64,000 nt of DNA, taken from contig NZ_CP155567.1 in assembly GCF_039696035.1 (NCBI RefSeq), forward strand, positions 683,501-747,500, given 5' to 3'. Below, one piece after another: positions 60,919-64,000 of the stretch (positions within the stretch are counted from its first letter, which is position 1; every line of letters begins with the position of its first letter). The notes beneath the pieces are model-generated. The model was not told where the DNA came from, did no database searches, and saw nothing but the letters and a program-made list of their open reading frames with translations. The position numbers and the translations under genes are program-made. The stretch is from Microbulbifer sp. SAOS-129_SWC (GTDB lineage Bacteria > Pseudomonadota > Gammaproteobacteria > Pseudomonadales > Cellvibrionaceae).

Positions 60919-62655
60919 GTGGAATTACTCTCCGGCGGCGATATGTTGGTTCGCGCGCTGCAGGATGAAGGGGTCGACCTGATCTTCGGCTATCCCGGCG
61001 GATCGGCGTTGCACATTTACGACGCCATCTTTCGTCAGAAACACATCAAGCATGTGCTGGTGCGCCATGAGCAGGGCGCCACCCACGCGGCGGATGGCTA
61101 TGCCCGCTCCACCGGCAAGGTAGGGGTGGTGCTGGTGACTTCCGGCCCCGGCGCCACCAATGCGATTACCGGTATCGCCACCGCCTATATGGACTCGATC
61201 CCGATGGTGGTGATCTCCGGCCAGGTGACCAGCGACAAGATTGGTGAAGACGCTTTTCAGGAGACCGACATGGTCGGCTGCTCGCGGCCGATCGTGAAAC
61301 ACAGTTTCCTGGTCAAGCGCGCTGAGGATATTCCCGCGGTGGTCAAGAAGGCCTTCTATATCGCCAATACCGGCCGCCCCGGCCCGGTGGTGATTGATGT
61401 GCCCAAGGATGTCACCAATCCGGTCGACCGCTTTCCGTATGAATATCCGGAAAAGCTGCGCATGCGCTCTTACACCCCGGCGGGCAAGGGCCACAGCGGC
61501 CAGATTCGCAAGGCGGTGGCGCTGCTGTTGTCGGCCCGGCGCCCGGTCATTTACGCCGGCGGCGGTGTGGTGCAGGGCGGCGGTGCTGAACTGCTGACCG
61601 AGCTGGCCAGGCGCTTGAATTACCCGGTGACCAATACCCTGATGGGGCTCGGTGCCTTTCCCGGCAGCGACAAGCGGTTCCTCGGTATGCTGGGCATGCA
61701 CGGGACTTTCGAGGCCAACACTGCCATGCACCACGCCGATGTGATTCTCGCCGTGGGCGCGCGCTTCGATGACCGGGTGACCAATACGCCGAACAAGTTC
61801 TGCCCCGGGGCCAAGATCATCCATATCGATGTGGATCCGGCCTCTATCTCCAAGACTATCGTTGCCGATGTGCCGATCGTGGGTACGGTGCAGTCGGTGC
61901 TGGCGGAGATGCTGGAGGCGCTGAAGTCGTCCGACGAGCAGCCGGACCAGTCGGCAATCACCGATTGGTGGCGGCAGATCGACGACTGGCGCGAACGCCA
62001 TGGCATCTACGCGGCACCGCGCTATCGCACCGATGGCGACATGATCATGCCGCAGGATGTGATCAAGGCGGTCTACGACATCACCGAGGGCGACGCCTTC
62101 GTCACCTCGGACGTGGGCCAGCACCAGATGTTTGCGGCGCAGTACTACCTGTTTGACAAGCCGCGCCGCTGGATCAACTCCGGCGGTCTGGGAACCATGG
62201 GCTTCGGTCTGCCGGCCGCGCTGGGGGTGAAGATTGCCCACCCGGACAAGGAAGTGCTGTGCGTGACCGGTGAGGGCAGTATCCAGATGTGTATCCAGGA
62301 GCTGTCGACCGCGACCCAGTACCACCTGCCGGTAAAAATCCTGTGCCTGAACAACCAGGCGCTCGGCATGGTGAAACAGTGGCAGGAAATGCAGTACGAG
62401 GGGCGCCTGTCCCACAGTGTCTACGAGGAGTCACTGCCGGATTTCGTCAAGCTGGCCGAGGCGTATGGCCATGTGGGCATCAAGATCGAGCGGGGCGAAG
62501 AGCTGCACGACAAGCTGCACGAGGCCTTTGCGATCAAGGACCGCACCGTGTTTATCGATGTTTACGTGGATCCGTCCGAGCACGTATATCCGATGCAGGT
62601 GATGCCCAATGGCTCCATGCGGGATATGTGGCTGAGTAAGACGGAGCGGACCTAG
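60919..62655 (+). CDS. ilvI: Acetolactate synthase large subunit (biosynthetic)
   Basis: 578 residues from a GTG start after GAGGGGGT. The thiamine diphosphate enzyme makes acetolactate and acetohydroxybutyrate, first common step of Val, Leu and Ile synthesis. Hallmarks: the catalytic Glu in [19 protein letters not shown] (about 50), the FAD-binding middle ([20 protein letters not shown]), and the ThDP/Mg motif [20 protein letters not shown] followed by [13 protein letters not shown]. Followed 12 bases later by ilvH, as in Pseudomonas. Confidence 0.98.
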   Translation: MELLSGGDMLVRALQDEGVDLIFGYPGGSALHIYDAIFRQKHIKHVLVRHEQGATHAADGYARSTGKVGVVLVTSGPGATNAITGIATAYMDSIPMVVISGQVTSDKIGEDAFQETDMVGCSRPIVKHSFLVKRAEDIPAVVKKAFYIANTGRPGPVVIDVPKDVTNPVDRFPYEYPEKLRMRSYTPAGKGHSGQIRKAVALLLSARRPVIYAGGGVVQGGGAELLTELARRLNYPVTNTLMGLGAFPGSDKRFLGMLGMHGTFEANTAMHHADVILAVGARFDDRVTNTPNKFCPGAKIIHIDVDPASISKTIVADVPIVGTVQSVLAEMLEALKSSDEQPDQSAITDWWRQIDDWRERHGIYAAPRYRTDGDMIMPQDVIKAVYDITEGDAFVTSDVGQHQMFAAQYYLFDKPRRWINSGGLGTMGFGLPAALGVKIAHPDKEVLCVTGEGSIQMCIQELSTATQYHLPVKILCLNNQALGMVKQWQEMQYEGRLSHSVYEESLPDFVKLAEAYGHVGIKIERGEELHDKLHEAFAIKDRTVFIDVYVDPSEHVYPMQVMPNGSMRDMWLSKTERT

Positions 62656-62667
62656 GGAAGTGTGACG

Positions 62668-63159
62668 ATGCGCAGAATAATTTCAGTTCTGATGGAAAAT
62701 GAACCCGGGGCCCTGTCCCGCGTGGTGGGGCTGTTCTCCCAGCGCGGCTACAACATCGAGAGCCTGACAGTGGCGCCCACCGAAGATGAAACGCTGTCGC
62801 GCCTGACACTGGTCACCATCGGCGACGATCACAAAATCGAGCAGGTCACCAAGAACCTGAACAAATTGATCGACGTGGTGAAGCTGGTGGACCTGAGCGA
62901 GGGCTCCCATATCGAGCGCGAGCTGCTGCTGGTGAAGGTCCGTGCAACCGGTGCGCAGCGCGACGAGGTGAAGCGCAGCGTGGATATTTTTCGCGGCCAG
63001 ATAGTGGATGTCACCAGCAATATGTACACGGTGCAGGTGGCGGGGACTAGCGAAAAACTGGACGCTTTTTTACAGGCCCTGGGCGAGCACACGATTATGG
63101 AAGTGGTGCGCTCCGGGGTTTCGGGCATCGCCCGCGGTGAAAAAGTTCTTAGTGTTTGA
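62668..63159 (+). CDS. ilvH: Acetolactate synthase small (regulatory) subunit
   Basis: 163 residues, the same as E. coli IlvH, from ATG 62668 (an in-frame GTG two codons earlier is possible). Starts MRRIISVLMENEPGALSRVV, an ACT domain that binds valine for feedback inhibition (about 1-75), followed by the C-terminal domain with DIFRGQIVDVTSNMYTVQVA. Activates IlvI. ilvC starts 25 bases downstream. Confidence 0.97.
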   Translation: MRRIISVLMENEPGALSRVVGLFSQRGYNIESLTVAPTEDETLSRLTLVTIGDDHKIEQVTKNLNKLIDVVKLVDLSEGSHIERELLLVKVRATGAQRDEVKRSVDIFRGQIVDVTSNMYTVQVAGTSEKLDAFLQALGEHTIMEVVRSGVSGIARGEKVLSV

Positions 63160-63181
63160 ATGAGTGTGAAATAGGAAGTGA

Positions 63182-64000
<819 letters not shown>

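Overview
This 64 kb window is a gene-dense, GC-rich chromosomal segment of a gammaproteobacterium. It carries housekeeping genes throughout, with no prophage, insertion sequence, CRISPR array, rRNA or tRNA that I could recognise. The gene order closely follows Pseudomonas and its marine relatives: the end of the spc operon plus alpha operon; uvrA-MFS-ssb; ispB / rplU-rpmA-obgE-proB; rpsT; murJ-ribF-ileS-lspA-fkpB-ispH-minor pilins-pilY1-pilE; pilR-pilS; bamD / rluD-pgeF-clpB; ilvI-ilvH-ilvC. A proteobacterial dedicated sortase (Pds) type regulatory trio points to a marine lineage, possibly Cellvibrionales or Microbulbifer-like. The genus cannot be settled from the sequence alone.

Layout. 1-4118: 3' end of secY, rpmJ, a long leader with its own likely promoter, then rpsM-rpsK-rpsD-rpoA-rplQ ending in a strong terminator. 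4149-7877: a YeaC-type protein, then (minus) a serine hydrolase with its AraC regulator and a GNAT acetyltransferase. 7911-17773: uvrA (minus), manC, an MFS transporter, ssb, a RmlD-like protein, then manB-galU (minus), so GDP-mannose and UDP-glucose synthesis are close together. 18076-21094: fabA-fabB for unsaturated fatty acids, and ispB (minus). 21366-25588: rplU-rpmA, obgE, proB, a LysE/RhtB exporter and rpsT (minus). 25703-29881: pdsS, pdsR, pdsO and an overlooked 46-residue membrane peptide, all minus. 30078-37586: murJ, ribF, ileS, lspA, fkpB and ispH, with tight overlaps from ileS onward. 37809-47905: the type IV pilus minor-pilin operon, pilY1, pilE, an opposing FimT/GspH-like pilin, pilR and pilS. 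47967-55433: nadE, bamD, rluD, pgeF and clpB, the last behind a heat-shock-type promoter. 55668-59895: a two-gene RND efflux system. 59984-64000: a DUF4124 protein and the ilvI-ilvH-ilvC operon, with ilvC cut by the window end.

The least explained features are three. First, there is a dispersed intergenic element (15275-15532, 19960-20103, and a partial copy near 51686-51862). In two copies its ends are inverted copies of a terminator hairpin, so each copy works as a pair of face-to-face terminators between convergent genes. Second, the sortase-associated regulatory genes are present with no sortase or LPXTG-type target beside them; the place between pdsO and pdsR holds only hairpins. Third, there is a small arginine-tailed membrane ORF, and a four-fold 7-bp tandem repeat, between pdsO and murJ.
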